From assembly GCA_900542465.1 (NCBI GenBank), contig UQNS01000004.1:71236-135235 (forward strand): 64,000 nt of DNA, written 5' to 3'. The translations under genes and the position numbers were made by a program. Positions 33,546 through 43,715 of this stretch are shown piece after piece. How positions within the stretch are numbered: the first letter of the stretch is position 1; each line of letters begins with the position of its first letter. The notes beneath the pieces are model-generated. The model searched no databases. It saw only the letters and a program-made list of their open reading frames with translations, and was not told where the DNA came from. The stretch is from an uncultured Eubacteriales bacterium (GTDB lineage: Bacteria > Bacillota > Clostridia > Lachnospirales > Lachnospiraceae).

Positions 33546-36500
33546 GTCAATTCTATATTTCCGTCTCCATATATATGCCTGAGCTTCTGCACAAGTTCTC
33601 TTGTTGCTCTGACTTTTCTGCTGTCGGGCCATTTATCCAGCTGCTTTTCATCCTCCATATAAACTATCACGGAATCCATGCCCGGCTCCGATCCGTTTAC
33701 AGCTAATATGTCTCTTAACCTTGGTATTTCTTCCTGATATCTCTTTCTATCCTTTAATCTGATCCACAGTTTTTTTGGTGTCTCATCAAATTTAGAAACT
33801 TTTTCGCTCAGTAATTTCGCTGAGCCATTAGCATCTACTGAAGCCCTTCCGGTTATGAACACTCTCTCGCCAACTGTAAGTTTTCTTCTGTTAACATCAT
33901 ATATTTTAGGAAAAACGACTATTTCCAAGGTTCCGACCAGATCCTCTATAGTTACGAAGGCCATCATCTGCCCCTTTTTGGTCATGATAGTCTTTACCTC
34001 ATTTATTATGCCGCCCGCTGTATATGACTTCTGATCTTCTACCCTGCACTCATCTGTATCCGGATCCGTTTCAAAATCAGTAGATACCGCAGAGGTCCTG
34101 GATTTCCATATATTCATATCCTCATCCAAAGGATGCCCCGATACATAGACTCCTAATACTTCTTTTTCAAAATCCAGACGATCCTTCATGTCAAATTCTT
34201 CCATCTGCTGGATCTTTACATCCAGTTCATTATTTTCCGGATCGCTTTCATCTGAAAACATATCAAAAAAAGACATCTGCCCGGACATCTCATCTTTGCT
34301 CTTCTTAAGCGCATTATCAAGCATCTCCGGCGCTGCGGCAGTCATGGCCCTTCTTGTATCACCGAATGCGTCCAGAGCTCCCGCCTTGATAAGATTTTCA
34401 AGTGCACGTTTGTTTAAAACTGCTGACATTCTTCTGACAAAATCATTCATGGATCTAAACCCGCCGCCAAGATTCCTGTCTTCAACGATCGCATGGATCG
34501 TTGGTCGTCCCAGAGCTTTAACTGCATTAAGTCCAAACCTGATAGCTCCGTTATCTACGGAAAAGCCTTCTTCTGATTCGTTTACATCCGGAGGAAGTAT
34601 CTTGATCCCCATTTGTTTACATGTATAAATATAACCTGCAACTTTATCCGAATTATCAATGACAGAAGTCATAAGTGCCGCCATAAATTCTACAGGATAA
34701 TGGGTCTTAAGATATGCCGTTCTGTATGAAACTACGGCATAGCAAGCTGCATGTGACTTGTTGAAGGCATAATTTGCGAAATCCAGAATGCTGTCATATA
34801 TCTTTCCTGCGGTCTCTTCGGGAATACCATTCTTAATGCATCCCGGAACCCCATCTTCTTCGATTCCATAGATAAAATTGTTTCTCTCTTTATTTATTAC
34901 CTCAGCCTTCTTTTTTGACATGGCGCGGCGCACCAGATCAGAACGCCCCCAGGAATATCCTGCCAGATCTCTTACTATCTGCATTACCTGTTCCTGATAG
35001 ACGATGCAGCCGTAGGTAGGCTTAAGTATAGTCATAAGTTCCGGGCATAGATAGGTAACATTCTCCTGGTCCGTCTTTCCTTTTATGTACTGCGGTATAA
35101 ATTCCATCGGTCCCGGTCTGTAAAGAGAAATGCCCGCGATCAGATCTTCTATATTTCCCGGTTTTAGCTCTTTCATAAAGTTCTTCATTCCGGAGCTTTC
35201 CAGCTGGAATATTCCTTCACACTTTCCGGTCGATATGTAATCGTAGACCTCTTTATCATCTATATCCACTTTTTCGATGTCAAAATCAGGAATCCTTTTC
35301 CTGATAAGCTTTTCAGCATCCTTAATTACCGTAAGTGTTCTAAGGCCCAGAAAGTCCATTTTCAGGAGTCCGAGATGTTCCAGCGTCGTCATGGTAAACG
35401 ATGCAACCGCTTCACCATTGGCTCCTATTGAAACCGGTACATAGTCATCTACCGGACGGTCACATATAAGCACACCTGCTGCATGGACCGACGAATGCCG
35501 CGGAAGACCTTCCAGTCTTTTAGCCGTATCTATCAACCCGTGGATCTCCGGGTCATTATCATAGACTTCCTGCAAGTCCGGATTAGACCTGAGCGCTTTA
35601 TCAATGGTCATTCCAATTGCCTGAGGCACCATCTTAGCGACTTCATCGACTCGGGCATATGGAATGTCAAGTGCTCTTCCCACATCTTTTATAGCTGCTC
35701 TGGCTGCCATCGTTCCAAATGTAATGATCTGAGATACACAATCATGTCCGTATTTTTCTACAACATAGTCTATTACATGCTGGCGTCCTTCGTAACAAAA
35801 ATCCATGTCAATATCCGGCATAGAGACTCTTTCCGGATTTAAAAAGCGTTCAAAGATAAGATTGTATTTTATCGGATCCAGATCGGTAATTCCAAGGCAG
35901 TATGAAACGATACTTCCTGCCGCCGATCCTCTTCCCGGTCCCACCGGGATATTATGTTCCCTGGCGTAATTTACATAATCCCAGACGATAAGGAAATAAT
36001 CCACGTAACCCATATTGTGGATCACATCCAGTTCATACCTCATTCTTTCCTCAAGGTCTTTTCTATCTTCACGTCCGGCAAGATCATATCTGTATTCTAA
36101 TCCTTTATGACAAAGGTACTGCAGATAGGCCCAGGCCGTATCAAACTCTTCCGGTTTCGCATATTTAGGCAGCTTGGTAACTCCAAACTCGATCGTGACA
36201 TTACATCTGTCTGCAATTTTTTTTGTATTCTCTAAAGCCTGAGGTACGTATGAAAACAAGGTCCTCATCTCTTCTTCCGATTTAAGATAGAACTGTCCTC
36301 CCTCATAACGCATCCTGTTCTCATCATTGACCGTCTTACCTGTCTGAATGCAAAGCAGGATGTCATGCGACTGCGCATCACCGGCATTTATGTAATGAAC
36401 ATCATTAGTACATACAAGTTCTATCCCCAGTTCTTCAGACATCCTTACCAGATCTGCGTTTACATACTTTTGTTCCGGCAGACCATGATCCTGCAGTTCC

Positions 36501-37021
36501 AGGAAAAAATTACCTTTCCCAAAAATGTTCTGTAGTTTAAGGGCTTCTTCCTTCGCCTTATCATACTGACGCATAAGAAGAGCCCTTGGTACGGAACCCG
36601 CAAGACAAGCAGATAATGCAATGATACCCTCATGGTATTTTTCCAGAACTTCCATATCGACTCTTGGCTTGTAATAAAAACCGTCGATGAAGCCGATTGA
36701 TACTATTTTGATGAGATTGGCGTAACCTATGTTATTTTCAGCCAACAAAATAAGGTGGTTATAACGACTCTCGGACATACCGCTCTCCTTGTCAAATCTT
36801 GACCCGGGAGCAACATACACTTCACATCCGATGATCGGATTTATCCCTTCTGCCTTAGCTGCTTCGTAAAAATCGATCACTCCATACATAACTCCATGAT
36901 CCGTTATCGCCAAACTATCCATACCAAGTTCTTTCGCTCTGGATATCATTTCCTTGATCTTTCCTGATCCATCCAGGAGCGAATATTCGGTATGAACATG
37001 CAAATGGGTAAACCCTGCCAT
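33542..37021 (-). CDS. dnaE: DNA polymerase III alpha subunit (DnaE type)
   Basis: 1159 residues. N-terminal PHP domain (HLHVHTEYSLLDG, DHGVMYG), palm with catalytic acids in MPDIDMDF, thumb/fingers (GPGRGSAAGSIVSYCLGI), tandem HhH and a C-terminal OB domain (MAFVTIEDLVGTLEIVVFP). The ATG at 37021 with AGGTGG five bases before it is preferred to a GTG at 37030. In Firmicutes DnaE works beside PolC, which is not in the window. It follows ftsH by 30 bases. Confidence 0.96.
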   Translation of the reverse strand: MAGFTHLHVHTEYSLLDGSGKIKEMISRAKELGMDSLAITDHGVMYGVIDFYEAAKAEGINPIIGCEVYVAPGSRFDKESGMSESRYNHLILLAENNIGYANLIKIVSIGFIDGFYYKPRVDMEVLEKYHEGIIALSACLAGSVPRALLMRQYDKAKEEALKLQNIFGKGNFFLELQDHGLPEQKYVNADLVRMSEELGIELVCTNDVHYINAGDAQSHDILLCIQTGKTVNDENRMRYEGGQFYLKSEEEMRTLFSYVPQALENTKKIADRCNVTIEFGVTKLPKYAKPEEFDTAWAYLQYLCHKGLEYRYDLAGREDRKDLEERMRYELDVIHNMGYVDYFLIVWDYVNYAREHNIPVGPGRGSAAGSIVSYCLGITDLDPIKYNLIFERFLNPERVSMPDIDMDFCYEGRQHVIDYVVEKYGHDCVSQIITFGTMAARAAIKDVGRALDIPYARVDEVAKMVPQAIGMTIDKALRSNPDLQEVYDNDPEIHGLIDTAKRLEGLPRHSSVHAAGVLICDRPVDDYVPVSIGANGEAVASFTMTTLEHLGLLKMDFLGLRTLTVIKDAEKLIRKRIPDFDIEKVDIDDKEVYDYISTGKCEGIFQLESSGMKNFMKELKPGNIEDLIAGISLYRPGPMEFIPQYIKGKTDQENVTYLCPELMTILKPTYGCIVYQEQVMQIVRDLAGYSWGRSDLVRRAMSKKKAEVINKERNNFIYGIEEDGVPGCIKNGIPEETAGKIYDSILDFANYAFNKSHAACYAVVSYRTAYLKTHYPVEFMAALMTSVIDNSDKVAGYIYTCKQMGIKILPPDVNESEEGFSVDNGAIRFGLNAVKALGRPTIHAIVEDRNLGGGFRSMNDFVRRMSAVLNKRALENLIKAGALDAFGDTRRAMTAAAPEMLDNALKKSKDEMSGQMSFFDMFSDESDPENNELDVKIQQMEEFDMKDRLDFEKEVLGVYVSGHPLDEDMNIWKSRTSAVSTDFETDPDTDECRVEDQKSYTAGGIINEVKTIMTKKGQMMAFVTIEDLVGTLEIVVFPKIYDVNRRKLTVGERVFITGRASVDANGSAKLLSEKVSKFDETPKKLWIRLKDRKRYQEEIPRLRDILAVNGSEPGMDSVIVYMEDEKQLDKWPDSRKVRATRELVQKLRHIYGDGNIELT

Positions 37022-37051
37022 TATAGCCACCTTTTCTATATATCTAATTTT

Positions 37052-38974
37052 TTATGTTTCTTGATTTTCCTGGTCCTGAGTTTCTTCTTTAACCTCTTCT
37101 TCCGCTGCAATGCCTTTACATTTATTGAAGATCGCCATAAATTCCTTGCCTGTGATCGTCTCCTTATCATAGAGATATGTGGCGATCTCATCAAGGATAT
37201 CTCTGTTTTCTGAGAGCAGTTTTTTAGCTTCGGCATAGCAGTCCTTGAGCATGCCCTTTATCTCATTATCGATCAGCGCTGATGTAGCATCTGAACAGTT
37301 GCGGACAGTGTTGCCGCCAAGATACTGGTCTTCAATAGTTTCAAGTCCCATAAGTCCAAATTCATCCGACATGCCATACTGAGTAACCATGGCTCTGGCG
37401 ATCTTGGTCGCCTGTTCAATATCATTGGCGGCACCTGTTGTGATCTGGTCGAATACGACTTCCTCAGCTGCTCTTCCCGCAAGAAGCGTCGTAAGACGGG
37501 TAATCATCTCATCTTTATTCATGAGATACTTTTCTTCCTCAGGAACCTGCATAACATAACCTAAAGCCCCCATAGTTCTTGGAACGATGGTAATCTTCTG
37601 AACCGGCTCTGAATTCTTCATGAGCGCCGTGACTAAAGCATGTCCGACTTCATGATATGCAACTGTTTTCTTCTCCTGAGCGGAAAGGATCCTGTCTTTC
37701 TTTTCTTTTCCGGCAATAACGACCTCGACCGCTTCCCAGAGATCCGCCTGCGAAACCGCCTGTCTTCCTGACTTAACTGCTGCTATCGCAGCCTCATTGA
37801 TCATATTGGCAAGATCCGATCCGACCGCACCACTCGTTGCAAGTGCTATTTCTTCAAGATCTACAGTATCATCCATATGTACATTCTTAGAGTGTACCTT
37901 CAGGATCTCAACACGTCCCTTCAGATCCGGTTTATCTACTATTACTCTTCTGTCCAGACGACCCGGTCTGAGAAGCGCCTTATCAAGAACTTCCGGCCTG
38001 TTCGTTGCCGCAAGGATAAAAAGTCCCTTAGATGAGTCAAATCCATCCATTTCTGCAAGAAGCTGGTTCAAAGTCTGTTCTCTCTCGTCATTTCCGCCAA
38101 ATCGTGAGTCTCTGCTCTTACCTATAGCATCGATCTCATCTATGAAGATAATTGCCGGCGCCTGTTTCTGAGCCTCTTTAAAAAGATCTCTTACACGTGA
38201 AGCACCAACTCCGACGAACATTTCTACAAAATCTGAACCTGCAAGTGAGAAGAATGGAACATGTGCCTCTCCCGCAACCGCCTTCGCAATAAGGGTCTTA
38301 CCTGTACCCGGCGGTCCTACGAGGAGCGCTCCCTTAGGCAGTTTTGCACCGATCTTGGCATACTTTTGAGGATTATGAAGGAAATCCACAACTTCAACAA
38401 GAGACTCTTTTGCCTCATCCTGTCCCGCTACATCTTTAAATGTAACGCCTGTTTCTTTCTGTTCATAGACCTTGGCGGTAGATTTTCCTACCCCCATTAT
38501 TCCCCCTCCGGAACCCATCCTTCTTGACATCATCGACATAAGTATCAGCACGAATACTATAGGCAATACCCACGTAAGAAGAAAACTCACTATCGATCCT
38601 GAGTTATTTGGTATATATCCGTTTATCGTAACTCCCTTTTCCTTTAACAAAGGGACAAGGTCATAGTCCGGTACCTGACCCGTATAATATATATGTTTGA
38701 AAGTGAAGGCCCCCTCAGACGCTTCACTCTTAAGTGTATACTGTATCGTACTGTCTTTATATGATACCGTATCCACCTCTGAATTCTTCAGTTTAGTGTA
38801 GAACTCATTATATGGTGTTTCTTTATACCTTGCTTTTGTTATGGCATTGTTGATAAAGGCTACCGCCGCAAATGTCATAATAATAGCAATAATTATAATA
38901 AGTACGGCCCCTAAACCTTTTTTAGGCTTTTTTCCGCCACCACTCCCATAATTATTCTTATAATCTTCGCCCAT
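37052..38974 (-). CDS. ftsH: ATP-dependent zinc metalloprotease FtsH
   Basis: 640 residues. Two membrane helices (about 25-45 and 130-150) flank a short extracellular domain; the AAA module has GPPGTGKT, the pore region and SRH (ATNRPEVLDKALLRPGRLDRR); the protease site is HEVGH instead of the usual HEAGH, with HExxH intact. The acidic tail ends in TQDQENQET. It degrades membrane and regulatory proteins. It is upstream of dnaE on the same strand. Confidence 0.97.
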   Translation of the reverse strand: MGEDYKNNYGSGGGKKPKKGLGAVLIIIIAIIMTFAAVAFINNAITKARYKETPYNEFYTKLKNSEVDTVSYKDSTIQYTLKSEASEGAFTFKHIYYTGQVPDYDLVPLLKEKGVTINGYIPNNSGSIVSFLLTWVLPIVFVLILMSMMSRRMGSGGGIMGVGKSTAKVYEQKETGVTFKDVAGQDEAKESLVEVVDFLHNPQKYAKIGAKLPKGALLVGPPGTGKTLIAKAVAGEAHVPFFSLAGSDFVEMFVGVGASRVRDLFKEAQKQAPAIIFIDEIDAIGKSRDSRFGGNDEREQTLNQLLAEMDGFDSSKGLFILAATNRPEVLDKALLRPGRLDRRVIVDKPDLKGRVEILKVHSKNVHMDDTVDLEEIALATSGAVGSDLANMINEAAIAAVKSGRQAVSQADLWEAVEVVIAGKEKKDRILSAQEKKTVAYHEVGHALVTALMKNSEPVQKITIVPRTMGALGYVMQVPEEEKYLMNKDEMITRLTTLLAGRAAEEVVFDQITTGAANDIEQATKIARAMVTQYGMSDEFGLMGLETIEDQYLGGNTVRNCSDATSALIDNEIKGMLKDCYAEAKKLLSENRDILDEIATYLYDKETITGKEFMAIFNKCKGIAAEEEVKEETQDQENQET

Positions 38975-39028
38975 AAAATCTCCTGTTTCTTTTTATTTCC
39001 TCAAATATACCGCGTGAATATGCTTTAT

Positions 39029-39057
39029 ATTATACTTACTTTCAATATATAAATCAA
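39029..39057 (-). promoter_or_regulatory. Promoter for ftsH
   Basis: Minus strand: TTGATT (39052-39057), 17-base spacer, TATAAT (39029-39034). Confidence 0.75.
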
Positions 39058-39089
39058 ATGATTTTAGCGGCTTTTAAATACTTATGCTT

Positions 39090-39113
39090 ACATTTACATT
39101 GTAAATGTATAAT
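39090..39113. promoter_or_regulatory. Inverted repeat overlapping a possible -10, ftsH-pyrG intergenic
   Basis: ACATTTAC-ATT-GTAAATGT (39090-39108) is a perfect 8-bp dyad whose end runs into TATAAT (39108-39113) on the plus strand. It could be an operator for pyrG or ftsH. No good -35 was found for that TATAAT. Confidence 0.45.
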
Positions 39114-39191
39114 GGTTTTTTTATTTCATTTAAGCTATAATCATAACTTGGTTTTATATATATATTAGATCGAATTTTTTGGGAGGATGAG

Positions 39192-40802
39192 ATGTCTGTA
39201 AAATATGTATTTGTAACGGGTGGCGTTGTTTCAGGGCTTGGTAAGGGTATTACCGCAGCCTCTCTCGGCCGACTCCTGAAAGCCAGAGGATTTAAAGTCA
39301 CAATGCAGAAATTTGATCCCTACATAAATATTGACCCAGGCACGATGAACCCCATCCAGCACGGCGAAGTTTTCGTAACCGAAGACGGTGCAGAAACAGA
39401 TCTTGACCTTGGTCACTACGAAAGATTCATAGATGAAAATCTCAATAAACGCTCTAATGTGACCTCCGGCAAGGTCTACTGGTCAGTTATCAACAAAGAA
39501 CGTCATGGAGATTACGGCGGAGGTACTGTTCAGGTCATTCCTCATATTACTAATGAGATCAAATCCAGATTCTACCGTGAAGATACTGAATCAGATGAAA
39601 CAACTGTTGCCATCATTGAAGTTGGCGGCACCGTTGGCGATATGGAAAGTCAGCCATTTATTGAAGCTATCCGCCAGTTCCAGCACGAAGTCGGACGCGA
39701 GAACGCTATAAATATCCACGTAACATTGATCCCTTATCTTAAGGCTTCTGGCGAAATGAAGACAAAACCTACACAGATGAGTGTTAAGGAGCTCCTCAGC
39801 ATGGGGATCCAGCCGGATATTATAGTATGCCGTACAGACTACCCTCTTGAAGCGGGTATCAAAGAAAAGATCGCCCTCTTCTGTAATGTCGACGAAGAAA
39901 ATGTCCTTCAGAACATGGATGTTGATATTCTTTACGAAGTTCCTCTGGCTCTGGAGAAAGAGCGTATAGCACAGGTAGCCTGTAAGTGTCTCAAACTTGA
40001 CTGCCCTGAACCTGACCTTACTGAATGGCAGAAAATGTGCGAGGAATGGAAGAATCCCGGTCAGAGCGTTGAAGTTGCCCTTGTCGGCAAATATACCCAG
40101 CTTCATGATGCGTATATATCTGTTGTTGAGGCGCTCAAGCACGGCGGTGTTGCTAACAGCGCCGATGTTTCTATTCGCTGGGTAGATTCTGAGCTCCTTA
40201 ATGATGACAATGTCGCCGAGAGATTAAAAGGTGTTTCCGGTATCATTCTTCCGGGCGGTTTCGGTAATCGAGGCATTGAAGGCATGATCACATCCGTCAA
40301 ATATGCTCGTGAAAATAATATTCCATTTCTTGGCATCTGCCTTGGAATGCAGATTTCTCTCATAGAATTCGCAAGGAATGTTCTTGGACTGAAAGATGCT
40401 GATTCAACAGAATTAAACCCTGATACCCGACATCCGGTCATCCACCTTATGCCGGATCAGGCTGATATAGACGATATAGGCGGAACCTTACGACTGGGGT
40501 CCTATCCATGTATCCTTGATAAGGACAGTAAGGCTTATAAACTCTATGGTTCTGAAGAGATCCACGAAAGACATCGTCATCGTTATGAGGTAAACAATGA
40601 TTACAGAGACGAGCTTACATCTCATGGATATGTACTTTCCGGTCTTTCTCCAAATGGTCATATCGTAGAAATGATCGAGATCAAAGATCATCCATGGTTT
40701 ATTGCGACCCAGGCTCATCCCGAGCTCAAATCACGTCCTAACAGACCTCATCCATTGTTCAAGGGCTTTATAGCCGCAGCTTGTAATTACAATGATCAAT
40801 AA
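39192..40802 (+). CDS. pyrG: CTP synthase
   Basis: 536 residues. The N-terminal synthetase domain has GGVVSGLGKGITAASLGRLLK and FDPYINIDPGTM; the C-terminal glutamine amidotransferase has LPGGFGNRG, the nucleophile in FLGICLGMQ and the His/Glu pair AHPELKSRP. It makes CTP from UTP. GGGAGG precedes the ATG. Attenuation by G-reiteration, known for Bacillus pyrG, was not evident here. Confidence 0.97.
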   Translation: MSVKYVFVTGGVVSGLGKGITAASLGRLLKARGFKVTMQKFDPYINIDPGTMNPIQHGEVFVTEDGAETDLDLGHYERFIDENLNKRSNVTSGKVYWSVINKERHGDYGGGTVQVIPHITNEIKSRFYREDTESDETTVAIIEVGGTVGDMESQPFIEAIRQFQHEVGRENAINIHVTLIPYLKASGEMKTKPTQMSVKELLSMGIQPDIIVCRTDYPLEAGIKEKIALFCNVDEENVLQNMDVDILYEVPLALEKERIAQVACKCLKLDCPEPDLTEWQKMCEEWKNPGQSVEVALVGKYTQLHDAYISVVEALKHGGVANSADVSIRWVDSELLNDDNVAERLKGVSGIILPGGFGNRGIEGMITSVKYARENNIPFLGICLGMQISLIEFARNVLGLKDADSTELNPDTRHPVIHLMPDQADIDDIGGTLRLGSYPCILDKDSKAYKLYGSEEIHERHRHRYEVNNDYRDELTSHGYVLSGLSPNGHIVEMIEIKDHPWFIATQAHPELKSRPNRPHPLFKGFIAAACNYNDQ

Positions 40803-40837
40803 AAAAATCCCCTCCTTACAGGAGGGGATTTTTTTAT
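40801..40837. terminator. Bidirectional terminator after pyrG
   Basis: Perfect AAAAAATCCCCTCCT stem with a TAC loop and T run. Confidence 0.95.
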
Positions 40838-40843
40838 ACTAAA

Positions 40844-41038
40844 TTACTTAGCCTCAACGATATCTTCTTCAATTTCGAAGTCTTCTTCGTCGAAGTCATC
40901 ATCCTGATAATCATCGTCATCGTACTCATCAAGATAATCAGGCTTCATAAACTTATAAATAGCGAAAACAACTGCTCCGATAATTGTAAGGGCACCCACA
41001 ATCGCCAAAAATTTAACTAATTTATTAGTCTTTTTCAT
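40844..41038 (-). CDS. Small acidic single-pass membrane protein
   Basis: 64 residues: a basic start (MKKTNKLVK), one hydrophobic helix (FLAIVGALTIIGAVVFAIY), then an Asp/Glu-rich tail (YDDDDYQDDDFDEEDFEIEED). AGGAGG lies nine bases before the ATG at 41038; a longer frame from 41077 has no such site. Similar short acidic-tailed proteins are common and uncharacterised in Lachnospiraceae, as far as I recall. It shares a terminator with pyrG and may precede or follow uvrD expression. Confidence 0.75.
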   Translation of the reverse strand: MKKTNKLVKFLAIVGALTIIGAVVFAIYKFMKPDYLDEYDDDDYQDDDFDEEDFEIEEDIVEAK

Positions 41039-41150
41039 TTCTTTAGTCCTCCTTAGTGAAAATATCGTATATATCATCGCTATTTCATAACGGTAATACT
41101 AGCTTTAAAGTAAGCACATTATAACATATGAGTATATAAAATTCCAGACA

Positions 41151-43544
41151 TCACTCTAATTTTTTCAAATTAATAAACCCGGCAAACATTTTCTTAACAC
41201 CCATCTCATCAAAGTTAACTGTAAGAAGCCAGTCTCGTCCCATGTCCTCCACTCCGGTCACGACCCCCTTGCCGAACCTATCATTCTCGACTCTGTCTCC
41301 TACAGCAAATTCAGCTGTTTTCGGTTTCTGGAATGCCGCAAATGTATTAGCCGGTTTCGCGACCGTTGATCTTTCCTTCTGCGGAATAGTCTCTCTATTA
41401 CTGGACAGACGCTTTCTTGGTGCCGTAGCCGGTGTATTTACTGAAGCATACGCTGCTCCCGCAGCCATTCCCATTTTACGGAAATTAAACTTGGCTTTGT
41501 TTTTTGCCTCGTAAGAGCCGTATACCTTTTTCTTCTCATTTCCACCGGCATCAAATCCAAAATCATCGCCGATGACAGATCTGTTATCCTTTTCTATATA
41601 GTCAAACGACACCTCTTTTGCAAATCTGGATAAGGCACTGGCTTGTCTTTCTCCCCTTACCATTCGCTCTTTTGCATATGTCATAAAGAGTTTCTTCCGG
41701 GCTCTTGTAATGCCTACATAGGCCAGTCTTCTTTCTTCTTCAAGTTCATCTCCATTATCCTCTGCCGCCATTATAGACATATAGCTCGGAAAAAGGCCAT
41801 CCTCCATACCGGCCATATATACTACAGGAAATTCCAGCCCTTTTGCTGAATGAAGCGTCATGAGCGAAATAAAATCTGCAGAATTCTCATCTCCGCCCGG
41901 ATCAGCTACTAAAGAGACTTCTTCCAGAAAGCCTCGAAGGCCTTTTGCCGGCATTTCAGCTGTGTTCTCTTCTGTCTCATCCTGAGTATTTTCAAAGCCT
42001 ACGATCTTATTTATAAGTTCGTCTATATTATTCTGACGCTCCGCCAGCTCCTCCGGCGTAGAGGTCTCTGCGAGCATATCAACGTATCCTGTCTCATCAA
42101 GAAGTTTACATGTCAGGTCTTCTATTGACATTACTTTCTCATCCCGTCTGAACCCTTCGATCAATTCTACAAATGCATCTGTCTTTTTGTATGCTGCACC
42201 TATATTAGGAACAGATGATCCGGCTTTCAATGCATCCCAGAAGGTGATACCTTCTGAATCCGCGTAGAACTGAACCCTGTCGATAGTGGTCTGCCCAATT
42301 CCCCTTTTGGGTACATTTATTATTCTCTTTACGGCCTGTCCGTCAGAATCATTAACTATCACTTTCAGATAAGCCAAAATATCCTTGATCTCTCGTCTTT
42401 GATAGAAGTTGATGCCACCATATATCCTGTATGGGATATTTCTTATTACAAGTTTTTCTTCCAAAAGTCGTGATTGGGCATTAGTCCTGTAAAGGATGGC
42501 AACATCTGAATAATTCCATCCATCTCTGACCATCGAAGCAATACCTTCGGATATTCCGTCAGCCTCATTATAGGCATTATCAAACATGAGAAGAGATATC
42601 TTTTCGCCCTCTTCATTACCTGTCCAAAGGGTCTTGTCTTTACGTCTTGCATTATGCTTGATAACTGCATTAGCTGCATTAAGGATAGTCTGTGTCGAAC
42701 GGTAATTCTGTTCCAGTTTTATTACATCAGCGCCGGAGAACGACTTCTCGAAGCTTAAGATATTTTCTATATTGGCCCCTCTGAACTTATATATCGACTG
42801 GTCATCATCTCCTACGACGCAGAGGTTCTTCCATTTTCCCGCCAGCTTGCTTACAAGCATGAACTGAGATGTGTTGGTATCCTGATACTCGTCCACCATT
42901 ATATAGCGAAATCTTCCCGCAAATGTCTCAAGAGCTTCAGGATCCTGCTTAAAGAGTTTTACCGTCATAAAGATCAGATCATCGAAATCCATTGCATTGT
43001 TCTTTTTCAGCTCACTTTGATAGTCTTCATACAGCTCTGCAACTGTTTTCGCCTTGAGATCCTGCTCTCCTGCCATGGCCATCAGATCTGACGGCTCTCT
43101 CATTGAGTCCTTTGCCTCAGAAATAGCGTTAAGTACAGTCTTTTCTTTGTAATATTTGGTATTTATATTCCTTCTTTTAAAGATCTCTCTCATTACTGAC
43201 TTGGAATCGTCAGAATCATAGATAGTAAAATCATTGGTGAAGCCAAGCCTGTCTGCAAATCGTCTGAGGATTCTGACACACATGGAATGGAACGTAGATA
43301 CCCATACCATATGTCCGCTTTCTGTTATAGCTGATACTCTTTCCTTCATTTCATCAGCCGCCTTATTGGTAAAAGTGATAGCCAGTATGTTATATGGATC
43401 AACGCCCTTGTTCTCTATCAGATAGGCTATTCTATACGTAAGGACCTTTGTCTTTCCGGATCCTGCCCCCGCAATAACAAGAAGAGGACCCTCAGTATGT
43501 CTTACAGCTTCCTGCTGCTTGTCATTTAACTCCTGAATATTCAA
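41151..43544 (-). CDS. pcrA: UvrD/PcrA-type superfamily 1 DNA helicase
   Basis: 797 residues. Walker A AGAGSGKT, motif Ia TFTNKAADEM, Walker B DEYQDTN, VGDDDQSIYKFRGA, EQNYRSTQTIL, MTLHSAKGLEFP and the VGITRARKKL motif VI. The C-terminal RNA-polymerase-binding-type Tudor domain is seen as VGDRVENDRFGKGVV. It unwinds DNA in repair and removes replication blocks. Confidence 0.96.
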   Translation of the reverse strand: MNIQELNDKQQEAVRHTEGPLLVIAGAGSGKTKVLTYRIAYLIENKGVDPYNILAITFTNKAADEMKERVSAITESGHMVWVSTFHSMCVRILRRFADRLGFTNDFTIYDSDDSKSVMREIFKRRNINTKYYKEKTVLNAISEAKDSMREPSDLMAMAGEQDLKAKTVAELYEDYQSELKKNNAMDFDDLIFMTVKLFKQDPEALETFAGRFRYIMVDEYQDTNTSQFMLVSKLAGKWKNLCVVGDDDQSIYKFRGANIENILSFEKSFSGADVIKLEQNYRSTQTILNAANAVIKHNARRKDKTLWTGNEEGEKISLLMFDNAYNEADGISEGIASMVRDGWNYSDVAILYRTNAQSRLLEEKLVIRNIPYRIYGGINFYQRREIKDILAYLKVIVNDSDGQAVKRIINVPKRGIGQTTIDRVQFYADSEGITFWDALKAGSSVPNIGAAYKKTDAFVELIEGFRRDEKVMSIEDLTCKLLDETGYVDMLAETSTPEELAERQNNIDELINKIVGFENTQDETEENTAEMPAKGLRGFLEEVSLVADPGGDENSADFISLMTLHSAKGLEFPVVYMAGMEDGLFPSYMSIMAAEDNGDELEEERRLAYVGITRARKKLFMTYAKERMVRGERQASALSRFAKEVSFDYIEKDNRSVIGDDFGFDAGGNEKKKVYGSYEAKNKAKFNFRKMGMAAGAAYASVNTPATAPRKRLSSNRETIPQKERSTVAKPANTFAAFQKPKTAEFAVGDRVENDRFGKGVVTGVEDMGRDWLLTVNFDEMGVKKMFAGFINLKKLE

Positions 43545-43652
43545 ATGTCTGCCCCCTTTAATAAATAGTGAGTAATTATTATATCAAACATATTGTCTGA
43601 TATGTGTTCTTTTATTTTCTTTTGATCCACTTTTTTCCTGATCGGTCTTCAA

Positions 43653-43681
43653 TTGATTCATGGTTTTAATTACTATATAAT
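43653..43681 (+). promoter_or_regulatory. Promoter for the DUF1836 gene
   Basis: TTGATT (43653-43658), 17-base spacer, TATAAT (43676-43681). Confidence 0.8.
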
Positions 43682-43715
43682 ATAGATACTTATATTAACT
43701 TCGGAGGAAAATGCT

